NCBI RefSeq assembly: GCF_009832905.1
Contig: NZ_CP047135.1
Span: 598,001-662,000, forward strand
Length of the DNA: 64,000 nucleotides
From: Stenotrophomonas sp. 364
Lineage (GTDB): Bacteria > Pseudomonadota > Gammaproteobacteria > Xanthomonadales > Xanthomonadaceae
Direction: 5' to 3'
In this document: positions 1 to 10,192 of the stretch, piece by piece
Numbering within the stretch: the stretch's first letter is position 1
Layout: each line of letters begins with the position of its first letter
Position numbers and translations under genes: made by a program
Notes under the pieces: model-generated
What the model was told of the DNA's origin: nothing
The model's database searches: none
What the model saw: only the letters and a program-made list of their open reading frames with translations

Positions 1-3
1 CTG

Positions 4-28
4 GTAGGTCACGACCGTTGGTCGTGAC
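4..28 (+). repeat. SMAG/GTAG REP palindrome
   Basis: GTAG is followed by a perfect 9-bp inverted repeat (GTCACGACC / GGTCGTGAC) around a GTT loop. The same palindrome recurs at 52307-52331. It lies just past the stop codon of tdh and could stabilise the mRNA 3' end or help end transcription. Confidence 0.75.
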
Positions 29-57
29 ACCGCCCGGCGCGCCAACGGCGCGCTGCC

Positions 58-1080
58 TCAATTCCAGCTCAGCACGACCTTGCCGGCCTTGCCCTGTTCC
101 ATCAGGTCGAAGCCCTTCTGGAAGTCGTCGATCGGCAACTGGTGGGTGAGCACCTTGCCGAGCGGGAAACCGGACAGCACCAGCTGGGTCATCTTGTACC
201 AGGTCTCGTACATCTTGCGGCCGTAGATGCCCTGCACGGTCAGGCCCTTGAAGATGATCTTGTCCCAGTCGCAGCCGGCGCCCTTGGGCATGATGCCGAG
301 CATGGCGATTTTGCCGCCGTGGTACATGCAGTCGAGCATGTCGTTGAAGGCGCGCGGGTTGCCGCTCATTTCCAGGCCAACGTCGAAGCCCTCCATGTGC
401 AGGTCCTTCATGACGTCCTTCAGCGAGGTGTTGGACACGTTGACCACGCGGGTGGCGCCCATGTCCGCGGCCAGCTTGAGGCGGAAGTCGTTGACGTCGG
501 TGACCACCACGTTGCGCGCGCCGATGTGCTTGCAGATGCCGGCGGCGATGATGCCGATCGGGCCGGCGCCGGTGATGAGCACGTCTTCGCCGATGACGTT
601 GAACTCCAGCGCGCAGTGCGCGGCGTTGCCGTACGGGTCGAAGAAGGCGGCCAGCTCGGACGGGATCTGGTCGGGGATGGGCCACAAGTTGCTGGCCGGC
701 ATCACCATGTATTCGGCGAAGGCGCCGTTGACGTTGACGCCGATGCCGACGGTGTTGGGGCACAGGTGCGGGCGGCCGCCCCGGCAGTTGCGGCAGTGGC
801 CGCAGACGATGTGGCCTTCGGCCGAGACGCGCTGGCCGAGCTCATAACCGGTGACGCCGGGGCCGATCTCGGCGATGCGGCCGACGAATTCGTGGCCGAT
901 GGTCAGGCCGGGCTTGATGGTGCGCTGGCTCCATTCGTCCCACAGGTAGATGTGCAGGTCGGTACCGCAGATGGCGGTCTTTTCCAGCTTGATCAGGACC
1001 TCGTTCGGGCCCGGGGTGGGGACCGGAACCTCTTCCAGCCAGATGCCCTTGGCGGCTTCACGCTTGACCAGGGCCTTCAT
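58..1080 (-). CDS. tdh: L-threonine 3-dehydrogenase
   Basis: A 340-residue cytoplasmic zinc-dependent alcohol dehydrogenase-family enzyme that oxidises L-threonine with NAD+ to 2-amino-3-ketobutyrate, the first step of threonine breakdown to glycine. The catalytic zinc cysteine lies in ICGTDLH (Cys38, as in the E. coli enzyme) and is followed by GHEFVG. The structural zinc site is [15 protein letters not shown] and the NAD fold carries GAGPIG. The reading frame is open far upstream, but MKALVKRE is the family N-terminus and gives the usual length; an in-frame ATG at 1095 would add only MAQQT. Its usual partner kbl (2-amino-3-ketobutyrate ligase) is not in the window. Very secure. Confidence 0.97.
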   Translation of the reverse strand: MKALVKREAAKGIWLEEVPVPTPGPNEVLIKLEKTAICGTDLHIYLWDEWSQRTIKPGLTIGHEFVGRIAEIGPGVTGYELGQRVSAEGHIVCGHCRNCRGGRPHLCPNTVGIGVNVNGAFAEYMVMPASNLWPIPDQIPSELAAFFDPYGNAAHCALEFNVIGEDVLITGAGPIGIIAAGICKHIGARNVVVTDVNDFRLKLAADMGATRVVNVSNTSLKDVMKDLHMEGFDVGLEMSGNPRAFNDMLDCMYHGGKIAMLGIMPKGAGCDWDKIIFKGLTVQGIYGRKMYETWYKMTQLVLSGFPLGKVLTHQLPIDDFQKGFDLMEQGKAGKVVLSWN

Positions 1081-1216
1081 TGTTTGCTGCGCCATCGGGG
1101 TGGAACTCGTCTGGGGGAAAACGCGGATTATAGGGCCGCGGGCGGTTTTCCCATGCTGCATTGCGGGTGGTTTAGCGGGGCGGCAGCGCCTGCTTCTGGC
1201 GAGCGAGGTGCCGGTC

Positions 1217-1299
1217 AGGCCGGTGCAGGACACGCCGTAAACCCGTCCCTGGGGGCTCGTGGTCCGCATCCATGCGGCCCAACGGTCCTGCACCGGCCT
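1217..1299. repeat. Long imperfect hairpin with 15-bp perfect arms
   Basis: AGGCCGGTGCAGGAC (1217-1231) is exactly complementary to 1285-1299, around a 53-base loop. The loop has a smaller self-complementary part (CCGCATCCATGCGG near 1263-1276). It resembles the dispersed intergenic hairpins common in xanthomonad genomes. That resemblance is from memory, not from a search. Confidence 0.6.
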
Positions 1300-1338
1300 G
1301 CCCGCCACCTCCAGCCGGCTGCCCGTGCCCGCGGGGAC

Positions 1339-1366
1339 GTAGAGCCGGGCTCTGCCCGGCTGGCAT
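1339..1366 (+). repeat. SMAG/GTAG REP palindrome
   Basis: GTAG is followed by the inverted repeat AGCCGGGC / GCCCGGCT around a TCT loop, with a partial repeat of the right arm (CCGGCTGGCAT) just after. It lies about 100 bases before the S46 peptidase start. Confidence 0.65.
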
Positions 1367-1468
1367 CCCCGGCTGGCATCTGCCGGCGGGCAACCCATGA
1401 CTTCCGGGCTTCGGGCCGGGGCAGGGGGCTGGGCTACACTCGGCGGTTCTTTCACCAGGGGCTGCTCA

Positions 1469-3631
<2,163 letters not shown>

Positions 3632-3640
3632 CCCTCACAA

Positions 3641-3667
3641 CCCCGCGGCGAAAGCCGCGGGGTTTTT
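3641..3667 (+). terminator. Rho-independent terminator of the S46 peptidase gene
   Basis: A perfect 9-bp GC stem (CCCCGCGGC / GCCGCGGGG) with a GAAA tetraloop is followed by five T residues, ten bases after the stop codon. Confidence 0.92.
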
Positions 3668-3725
3668 CGTTGGGCAGATGTCGACCGTGGGGCGGCAGGC
3701 GGTCGCTGCAGGACCCGCGGCCCGG

Positions 3726-3748
3726 GCCGACCAACGGTCGGCATCTAC
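3726..3748 (-). repeat. SMAG/GTAG REP palindrome (minus orientation)
   Basis: Read on the minus strand, GTAG precedes an inverted repeat GCCGACC / GGTCGGC around a GTT loop. It is the commonest arm sequence of this family in the window (also near 57110, 57155 and 63035). Confidence 0.75.
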
Positions 3749-3831
3749 CGGGTATCATGCGGTGCTCGCGGTCATTCACATCACGTGAACGATTGCGACA
3801 GCATTCCTCCCCCCAAGGACTCCCAGTACGC

Positions 3832-4476
3832 ATGCGCATCCTGCTTGCCCGCCACGGTGAAACGCCGTGGAATGCCGAAGGCCGTTACCAGGGCCAGATC
3901 GATATCCCGTTGTCGCCGATCGGCGAAGCCCAAGCCCAGGCCCTCGGGGAGCGCCTGAAGTCGGTGGACATCACCCGTGCGGTAGCATCGCCGCTGTCGC
4001 GTGCACAGCGCACCGCGCAACTTGCGCTGGGCGCCGAGCGTGCGTCGATGCTGCTGACCGAACCGGAGCTGCAGGAGATCGCGCACGGTGAGTGGGAAGG
4101 CCTGCTGGCCAGTGAAATCCATGAAAAAGACCCGTCGCGCCTGCAGGCCTGGCGCGACGAGCCCGACACCGTGCTGATGCCCGGTGGCGAATCGCTGCGC
4201 CTGGTGCTGGAGCGCAGCTGGCGCGGCCTGGCGCGTGCCGCCGAAGGCCTGGGCGAGCACGACACCCTGCTGGTGGTCGCCCACGACGCGGTGAACCGGG
4301 TCATCCTGTGCCGCATCCTCGGCCTGCCGCTGTCGCGCCTGTGGACCTTCCGCCAGGCCCCGACCACGCTGAACCTGCTCGAAGGTGCCGACCTGGACCA
4401 GCTCGAACTGGTGCGCCTGAACGACTGCGCGCACCACACCCCGTTCTTCGGCGAAGCCAAGCACCGCGCGCTGTAA
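3832..4476 (+). CDS. Histidine phosphatase family protein (phosphoglycerate mutase-like)
   Basis: A 214-residue cytoplasmic enzyme of the two-histidine phosphatase superfamily. The phosphohistidine motif ARHGETPWN lies at about residues 7-15 and the second catalytic histidine in VVAHDAVNR near residue 150. The frame is open from 3568, but the ATG at 3832 follows an AAGGA ribosome site and puts RHGET where the family expects it. The substrate cannot be read from the sequence: members include cofactor-dependent phosphoglycerate mutases, CobC-like alpha-ribazole phosphatases and broad-range phosphatases. It lies 40 bases before folC on the same strand, where E. coli has accD, and may be cotranscribed with folC. 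Confidence 0.85.
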   Translation: MRILLARHGETPWNAEGRYQGQIDIPLSPIGEAQAQALGERLKSVDITRAVASPLSRAQRTAQLALGAERASMLLTEPELQEIAHGEWEGLLASEIHEKDPSRLQAWRDEPDTVLMPGGESLRLVLERSWRGLARAAEGLGEHDTLLVVAHDAVNRVILCRILGLPLSRLWTFRQAPTTLNLLEGADLDQLELVRLNDCAHHTPFFGEAKHRAL

Positions 4477-4516
4477 TCGTCCCGCGTCCCATTCCGTCGT
4501 CCGCCCCACTGATCCA

Positions 4517-5797
4517 ATGCCCATGACCACCGCACGCCCGCAGACCCTTTCCGCTTGGCTCAGCCATATCGAGCAGCAGCACCCGGCCACCATCGACATG
4601 GGCCTGGAGCGCGTGCGCAGCGTGGCGCAGGCATTGGGGCTGGCGCAGCCGGGCGCGCACACCGTGATCGTGGGCGGCACCAATGGCAAGGGCTCCACGG
4701 TGGCCTTCATCGAGGCGATTGCGCGGGCGGCCGGCTGGAAGGTCGGCGCGTACACCTCGCCGCACCTGCTGCGTTACAACGAGCGCGTGCGCATCGATGG
4801 GCAGGACGTCGCCGACGAGGCGCTGGTGGCCGCGTTCAATGCCATCGAGGACGCACGCGGCAGCATCACGCTGACCTATTTCGAGTACGGCACGCTGGCC
4901 GCGCTGTATCTGTTCGAGCAGGCCGGGCTGGACCTGGCGGTACTCGAAGTCGGCCTGGGCGGGCGCCTGGATGCGGTCAACATCGTCGACGCCGACGTGG
5001 CGGTGATCACCACCGTCGACATCGATCACAGCGAGTGGCTGGGCGAGGATCGCGAAACGATCGGCGTGGAGAAGGCCGGCATCATCCGCGGCTGGAAGCC
5101 GGTGATCCTGGGCGAAACCGATCCGCCGTCCAGCGTGCTGGCCCGTGCCTACCTGCTGGGCGCCAACGCGATCCGCGGCGGCAGCGATTTCTTCGCCGAC
5201 GTCATCGATGCACAACACTGGCGCTGGCGCGATGTGGGGTTCAGCATCGACTTGCCCACCCCGGCCCTGCGCGGGCCGATCCAGCTGCGTAATGCCGCCT
5301 CGGCGATCGCCGCGCTGCGCACCCTGGACAAGCCGCTGTCGCGCACGGCGATCACCGAAGGCGTGGCCACTGCGCGCATCCGCGGCCGGTTGCAGGCCGT
5401 GCAGCGCAACGGCGTGGACGTGCTGGTGGATGTGGGCCACAACCCGCAGGCCGCGCGCGAACTGGGGGCCGCACTGAAGGCCGCACCGGTGGCCGGGCGC
5501 ACCCGGGCGGTGTTTGCCGCCCTGCAGGACAAGGATGCGGCCGGCGTGGTCGAGGCACTGGGCGGGCAGGTCGATGCGTGGCACCTGGCCGGCCTGGACG
5601 GTGCCCGCGCGCAGAGTGCGCAGGCGCTGCAGGCCCGCCTGCAGGACACCGCCGCCGCCGATGCCCGTCAGCACGCCACCGTTGCCGATGCGCTGGAAGC
5701 GGCACTGGCCGCCGCTGCCGCCGGCGACCGGGTGCTGGTGTTCGGCTCGTTTCATACCGCCGCACAGGCGCTGCTGTGGCTGGACGCAGCGGACTGA
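4517..5797 (+). CDS. folC: Bifunctional dihydrofolate synthase / folylpolyglutamate synthase
   Basis: A 426-residue Mur-ligase-type enzyme. It joins dihydropteroate to glutamate and then adds further glutamates to reduced folates. The ATP loop GGTNGKGST is at residues 53-61. The Mur-type central region carries the VGLGGRLDAVN motif and ITTVDIDHSEWLG, and the C-terminal domain has VDVGHNPQA. Two ATGs lie six bases apart (4517 and 4523); the first is used here. Gene order folC-dedD-cvpA-purF matches E. coli and links folate supply to purine synthesis. Confidence 0.95.
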   Translation: MPMTTARPQTLSAWLSHIEQQHPATIDMGLERVRSVAQALGLAQPGAHTVIVGGTNGKGSTVAFIEAIARAAGWKVGAYTSPHLLRYNERVRIDGQDVADEALVAAFNAIEDARGSITLTYFEYGTLAALYLFEQAGLDLAVLEVGLGGRLDAVNIVDADVAVITTVDIDHSEWLGEDRETIGVEKAGIIRGWKPVILGETDPPSSVLARAYLLGANAIRGGSDFFADVIDAQHWRWRDVGFSIDLPTPALRGPIQLRNAASAIAALRTLDKPLSRTAITEGVATARIRGRLQAVQRNGVDVLVDVGHNPQAARELGAALKAAPVAGRTRAVFAALQDKDAAGVVEALGGQVDAWHLAGLDGARAQSAQALQARLQDTAAADARQHATVADALEAALAAAAAGDRVLVFGSFHTAAQALLWLDAAD

Positions 5798-5903
5798 CAC
5801 AGCTTTTCAGTGCGCTGCGGCCGTTCAGCCGCCACCGTCGCCGCTCACGCCGACACCCGTATAATCGCCGTGGCATTCCGCCGCGCCGCCCTGCCTGCCT
5901 TCC

Positions 5904-6938
5904 GTGGATACTCCTCTGAAACAGCGACTGATTGGTGCCATCGTTCTGGTGGCTTTGGCTGTGATCTTCCTGCCCATGCTGGTCAAAGGCCCTGCGCCTG
6001 ACAGCGGCGTGGCCAGCGTACCCATCAGTGCACCGGCAGCGCCGTCGGACGGCCAGTTCGAAACCCGCGAACTGCCGCTGGTCGCGCCCACCGGCGCGGC
6101 AACCGGCCTGCAGGGGGCATCGACCACCCAGCCGCTGCAGGACGGCGTGGACGCCACCCCCGCGCCTGCCGCGACCGATACCTCGCCCACCGTGGCGGCC
6201 GGCAACTTCGCCGTCAGCTTTGGTGCCTATGGCAGCCAGGCCGACGCCGATGCGGTGATTGCGTACCTGAAAAAATCCCAGCTGCCCGGCTTTGCCGAAC
6301 CGGCCACCATCAATGGCCGCCAGGCGTGGCGCGTGCGGGTTGGCCCGTATGCCGACCGCGCCCAGGCCGAAGCCGCCCGCCTGCAGGCGGTGAAGGTGCG
6401 CAACGACGTCAAGGCCGAAGTGGTCACGCTGGATGCGCGCGCCGACACGGCCGTGGCCCCTGCGCCGTCGCCGGCCGCCACCGCCCCGGCCACCGCCACT
6501 GCGTCCAGTGCTGCCGCTGCGCCGTCCAGTGCCGCGGTGAAGACCGAAGCGCTGCCGCCGGAGCCGGTCGCCGCCGCGAAGCCGGTGGCCCCCAAGCCCG
6601 AACCCAAGCCGGCCCCGGCCAAGCCCGAACCGGCCAAGCCGGAGCCGGCCGCGACCGCCGCTGCCAAGCCGGTGGCAACGCCGGCGGCCCCGGCCGCCAG
6701 CAGCATCGGCTTCGCCGTGCAGCTGGGCGCGTTCGGCCAGGCTGCCGAAGCCAATGCGCTGCGCGACAAGGTCCGCGCCGCCGGCTTCAGCGCGTTCGTG
6801 GAACAGGTACGCACCGACAAGGGCACGCTCAACCGCGTCCGCGTGGGTCCGGTCGCCAACCGCGCCGAGGCCGAAAACCTCAAGGCCCAGGTGGCGTCCA
6901 AGGTGGGCGTGGCAGGCATGGTCCGGCCGCATCCCTGA
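5904..6938 (+). CDS. dedD: SPOR-domain cell-division protein, DedD-like, with two SPOR domains
   Basis: A 344-residue bitopic inner-membrane protein with a GTG start. A short cytoplasmic N-terminus and a membrane helix (about residues 11-27, GAIVLVALAVIFLPMLV) lead to a periplasmic part. SPOR domains bind denuded glycan strands at the septum. Two are visible: about residues 101-172 (begins NFAVSFGAYG) and 268-344 (begins IGFAVQLGAFG). They are joined by a linker very rich in Ala, Pro and Lys. E. coli DedD has one SPOR domain, so the duplication is notable. Its position between folC and cvpA supports the DedD assignment. Confidence 0.88.
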   Translation: MDTPLKQRLIGAIVLVALAVIFLPMLVKGPAPDSGVASVPISAPAAPSDGQFETRELPLVAPTGAATGLQGASTTQPLQDGVDATPAPAATDTSPTVAAGNFAVSFGAYGSQADADAVIAYLKKSQLPGFAEPATINGRQAWRVRVGPYADRAQAEAARLQAVKVRNDVKAEVVTLDARADTAVAPAPSPAATAPATATASSAAAAPSSAAVKTEALPPEPVAAAKPVAPKPEPKPAPAKPEPAKPEPAATAAAKPVATPAAPAASSIGFAVQLGAFGQAAEANALRDKVRAAGFSAFVEQVRTDKGTLNRVRVGPVANRAEAENLKAQVASKVGVAGMVRPHP

Positions 6939-6993
6939 TGCCGCACGCGTACGCGCGCCCTGAGCCCGCACGGCCCCGGTGCCGGGGGCGCGC

Positions 6994-7791
6994 ATGATCG
7001 ATAGCGCCCTGCTGGTGGTGATCGCGCTGTCGGCCCTGCTGGGCGTGCTGCGCGGCTTTGTCAGCATCGTCATCAGCCTGGCGTCGTGGGTGCTGGGCGC
7101 CTGGGCGGCGCTGGTGTTCGGGCAGAACGCGGCCACGTGGTGGGCGGGCTCGGTCGAACCGGGTACCGGCCATGTGATCGCCGGCTACGTCTCGGTGTTC
7201 CTGCTGGTGATGGTGGCGGTGTGGGCCATCGGTCTGGTGATCCGCCAGCTGGTGCGGGCCACCAGCCTCAACGGTGCTGATCGCCTGCTGGGCGGGGTAC
7301 TGGGCGTGGCCCGCGGCGCGGTGATCGGCTGTGTGCTGTTGCTGGCGGCGTCCTACACCCCGATGGTCAATGAACCCAGCTGGCGCGACTCCCAGCTGCG
7401 GGGCGTGCTCGACCCCGGCGTGGCCTGGTTGCAGGCGCGCATGCCGGGCATGCCCGAGCTGCCGCAGCTGCCCGGCGTGGACGCGCTGCAGGGCCTGGCC
7501 GGCCTGCCGGCGGCGCTGCCGGAGGTGAATGCGGCGCAACTGCCCGGCGCGGAGTTGGGCAAGCCGGGCCTGACAGGCGATAATGGCGTGATTGGCGGAT
7601 TGCTGGCAGGGCGCGGATGGCCGCGACCACTGGATGAAACCCCGCAGCAGGCGGGAGACCCCACCGACGTGGGGGCGCGCAGCGGCAGCCCAGGTTCCTC
7701 GCAGCACAACGATCCGGCGCGCGTGCGCCCGGATCAGCCTGTTCCGGCACGGAACGGGTCCCCCGGCCAGGCACGGCCACCTTCACTGTAG
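6994..7791 (+). CDS. cvpA: CvpA family membrane protein
   Basis: A 265-residue inner-membrane protein with about four hydrophobic segments in the first 165 residues (for example [15 protein letters not shown] and [20 protein letters not shown]). MIDSALL at 6994 is the family-like start; an upstream in-frame GTG at 6979 is less likely. E. coli CvpA, linked to colicin V export and envelope integrity, has 162 residues. The extra 100-residue C-terminal tail here is rich in Pro, Gly and Gln and looks disordered. The gene precedes purF by 29 bases, as in E. coli. Confidence 0.9.
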   Translation: MIDSALLVVIALSALLGVLRGFVSIVISLASWVLGAWAALVFGQNAATWWAGSVEPGTGHVIAGYVSVFLLVMVAVWAIGLVIRQLVRATSLNGADRLLGGVLGVARGAVIGCVLLLAASYTPMVNEPSWRDSQLRGVLDPGVAWLQARMPGMPELPQLPGVDALQGLAGLPAALPEVNAAQLPGAELGKPGLTGDNGVIGGLLAGRGWPRPLDETPQQAGDPTDVGARSGSPGSSQHNDPARVRPDQPVPARNGSPGQARPPSL

Positions 7792-7820
7792 ATGGGCACA
7801 GCCCAGCGGAGATTCGCACC

Positions 7821-9287
7821 ATGTGTGGCATCGTCGGAATCGTCGGCAACCAGAACGTCGCCGGGCAGTTGTATGACGGCCTGACCGTCCTCCAGCATCG
7901 TGGCCAGGACGCGGCCGGCATCGCCACCGCCGACGGCACGCGGCTGCGCGTGCAGAAGGCCAACGGGCTGGTCCGCGACGTGTTCGACGCCAAGCGGATG
8001 TCGACCCTGGAAGGCCGCGTCGGCATCGCCCACGTGCGCTACCCGACCGCCGGCTCCGAAGGCATGGACGAGGCGCAGCCGTTCTACGTGAACTCGCCGT
8101 ACGGCATCGCGCTGGCCCACAACGGCAACCTGATCAATACCGAAGCCCTGCGCCAGCAGGTGTTCGAACAGGACCGCCGCAACGTCAACACCGACTCGGA
8201 CAGCGAAGTGCTGCTGAACGTGTTCGCCTACGAACTGGACGCGCAGCGCCAGCTCACCCCGGAAGCGGCGATCCGCGCCGTGGCCGGCGTGCACCGCCGG
8301 GTCAAGGGCGGCTACGCGGTGATCAGCGTGGTGCTGGGCTTGGGCCTGGTGGCCTTCCGCGACCCGCACGGCATCCGCCCGCTGGTGCTGGGCAAGCGCG
8401 CCCACGCCGAAGGCGATGAATACATCGTGGCTTCCGAATCGGCCGCGCTGGACGTGCTGGGCTTCCAGCGCGTGCGCGACGTGCGCCCGGGCGAAGCGCT
8501 GGTGATCACCGCGCGTGGCGAGCTGTTCTCCGAGGTCTGCGCCGAGCCGGCCGAGCACAGCCCGTGCATCTTCGAGTACGTGTATTTCGCACGTCCCGAT
8601 TCGATGATCGACAACGTGTCGGTGCACAAGGCGCGCATGCGCATGGGCATCAAGCTGGGCGAGAAGATCCTGCGCCTGCGTCCGGACCACGACATCGACA
8701 CCATCATCCCGATCCCGGACACCTCGCGCGACGCCGCGCTGGAGATCTCCAACACGCTCGGGGTGAAGTACCGCGAAGGCTTCATCAAGAACCGCTACAT
8801 CGGCCGCACCTTCATCATGCCGGGGCAGGGCGAGCGCGTGAAATCGGTGCGCCGCAAGCTCAACCCGATCCACCTGGAGTTCCGCAATCGCGTGGTGCTG
8901 CTGGTGGACGACTCGATCGTGCGCGGCACCACCAGCCAGCAGATCGTGCAGATGGCGCGCGACGCCGGCGCGCGCAAGGTGTACCTGGCCAGCGCCGCGC
9001 CGCCGGTGCGTTACCCCAACATCTACGGCATCGACATGCCGGCCGCCGAAGAACTGGTGGCGCACAACCGCAGCATCGAAGACATCGAAAAGCACCTGGG
9101 CTGCGACTGGTTGATCTACCAGGACATCGAAGACATGGAAGCGGCGGTGCGCGAAGGCAACCCGGAACTGAAGGCCTTCGATTCGTCGTGCTTCAACGGT
9201 GTCTACCCGACCGGCATCGAGCCGGGGTATTTCGAGCGCATCCAGCAGTTGCGCTCGGACGATGCCAAGCACAAGCGTCGCGCCTGA
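7821..9287 (+). CDS. purF: Amidophosphoribosyltransferase
   Basis: A 488-residue cytoplasmic enzyme that makes 5-phosphoribosylamine from PRPP and glutamine, the committed step of purine synthesis. Met1 is followed by Cys2 (MCGIVGI), the Ntn glutaminase nucleophile exposed after Met removal. The phosphoribosyltransferase domain carries the PRPP loop [13 protein letters not shown] at about residues 358-371. Length is close to the roughly 505 of the E. coli enzyme. It is the last gene of the folC-dedD-cvpA-purF group. Confidence 0.97.
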   Translation: MCGIVGIVGNQNVAGQLYDGLTVLQHRGQDAAGIATADGTRLRVQKANGLVRDVFDAKRMSTLEGRVGIAHVRYPTAGSEGMDEAQPFYVNSPYGIALAHNGNLINTEALRQQVFEQDRRNVNTDSDSEVLLNVFAYELDAQRQLTPEAAIRAVAGVHRRVKGGYAVISVVLGLGLVAFRDPHGIRPLVLGKRAHAEGDEYIVASESAALDVLGFQRVRDVRPGEALVITARGELFSEVCAEPAEHSPCIFEYVYFARPDSMIDNVSVHKARMRMGIKLGEKILRLRPDHDIDTIIPIPDTSRDAALEISNTLGVKYREGFIKNRYIGRTFIMPGQGERVKSVRRKLNPIHLEFRNRVVLLVDDSIVRGTTSQQIVQMARDAGARKVYLASAAPPVRYPNIYGIDMPAAEELVAHNRSIEDIEKHLGCDWLIYQDIEDMEAAVREGNPELKAFDSSCFNGVYPTGIEPGYFERIQQLRSDDAKHKRRA

Positions 9288-9297
9288 GGCTGCGCCG

Positions 9298-10149
9298 ATG
9301 GCCGAGCAGTTGCCGCTGGAGGCGGCCGGTGACCTGCTGCGTGCCGCGCAGCAGTGCCTGGCCGCAACGGACCCGCTGCAGAAAGTCGCGCTGACCCAGG
9401 CCTACGCGGTGCAGTTCCGCGCGGGCCAGCTCAAGGCCCGCGCCGATGCCGCGCCGCCCGCGCCGATCCGCATGCCGGGCCGGCCGTCCAGGCCGCAGCT
9501 GGTGCACCCGCGCGACCTGCCCAAGCGCGGGCTGGGCAGTGCAGAGGGACGCGCCGCGTTCATCCATGCCATCGCGCATATCGAGCTCAATGCCATCGAC
9601 TTGGCCTGGGACGCGGTGTACCGCTTCCGTGGCCTGCCCGGTGCGTTCCATGCCGACTGGGTGAGCGTGGCCGACGACGAATCGCGCCATTTCATGCTGC
9701 TGCACGGGCGTCTGCAGGCGCTGGGATTCGACTACGGGGATTTCGACGCCCACAACGGCCTGTGGGAAATGTGCGAGAAGACCGCGCACGACGGGCTGTC
9801 GCGGATGGCGCTGGTACCGCGCGTGCTGGAGGCCCGCGGGCTGGATGTCACCCCGGGCATGATCAACAAGCTGCGGTCGGCCAACGACCACGCCACCGCC
9901 GATGTGCTGGAGATCATCCTGCGCGAGGAAGTGGCACACGTGGCCGCCGGCTCGCGCTGGTACCACTGGTACTGCAAGCGCGCCGGGGTCGAACCGCGCG
10001 AACGCTTCATCGCGCTGTTGAACGAGTACGCCGGCGGCTTCCTGTATGGCCCCTTCAACCTGGAAGCGCGCCTGCTGGCCGGGTTCGATGAAGAAGAACT
10101 GGCCAACCTGATCGAGCAGGCCGGCCGCACCAGCGGCCCGGTGCGATAA
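9298..10149 (+). CDS. DUF455 family ferritin-like protein
   Basis: A 283-residue protein of the uncharacterised ferritin-like DUF455/COG2833 family. Iron-ligand-type motifs are seen: AHIELNAIDLAWD around residue 95, DDESRHF around 128 and REEVAHV around 216, consistent with a di-metal four-helix bundle. The ATG at 9298, ten bases after the purF stop, is used; an in-frame ATG at 9262 overlaps purF and would add 12 residues. The reaction is unknown. Related di-iron proteins include oxidases and the tRNA hydroxylase MiaE, but nothing here shows that activity. Confidence 0.82.
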   Translation: MAEQLPLEAAGDLLRAAQQCLAATDPLQKVALTQAYAVQFRAGQLKARADAAPPAPIRMPGRPSRPQLVHPRDLPKRGLGSAEGRAAFIHAIAHIELNAIDLAWDAVYRFRGLPGAFHADWVSVADDESRHFMLLHGRLQALGFDYGDFDAHNGLWEMCEKTAHDGLSRMALVPRVLEARGLDVTPGMINKLRSANDHATADVLEIILREEVAHVAAGSRWYHWYCKRAGVEPRERFIALLNEYAGGFLYGPFNLEARLLAGFDEEELANLIEQAGRTSGPVR

Positions 10150-10159
10150 CACCACACCG

Positions 10160-10186
10160 CGTGCAGCCACCCCACAGGTGGCTACA
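10160..10186 (-). repeat. SMAG/GTAG-like palindrome between convergent genes
   Basis: AGCCACC / GGTGGCT arms surround a CCACA loop; on the minus strand the element begins with GTAG. It fills the 43-base gap between the convergent DUF455 and DUF2235 genes and may serve as a two-way transcription barrier, though it lacks a T-run. Confidence 0.6.
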
Positions 10187-10192
10187 CGCACC

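Larger units (their letters stand above)
1081..1468. other. Intergenic region without a gene
   Basis: These 388 bases separate the divergent tdh and S46 peptidase genes, so both promoters should lie here, but I cannot place either with confidence. A TACACT box at 1435-1440 could be the -10 of the peptidase gene. The region holds a long hairpin (1217-1299) and a GTAG palindrome (1339-1366). No convincing small ORF is seen. Confidence 0.6.
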
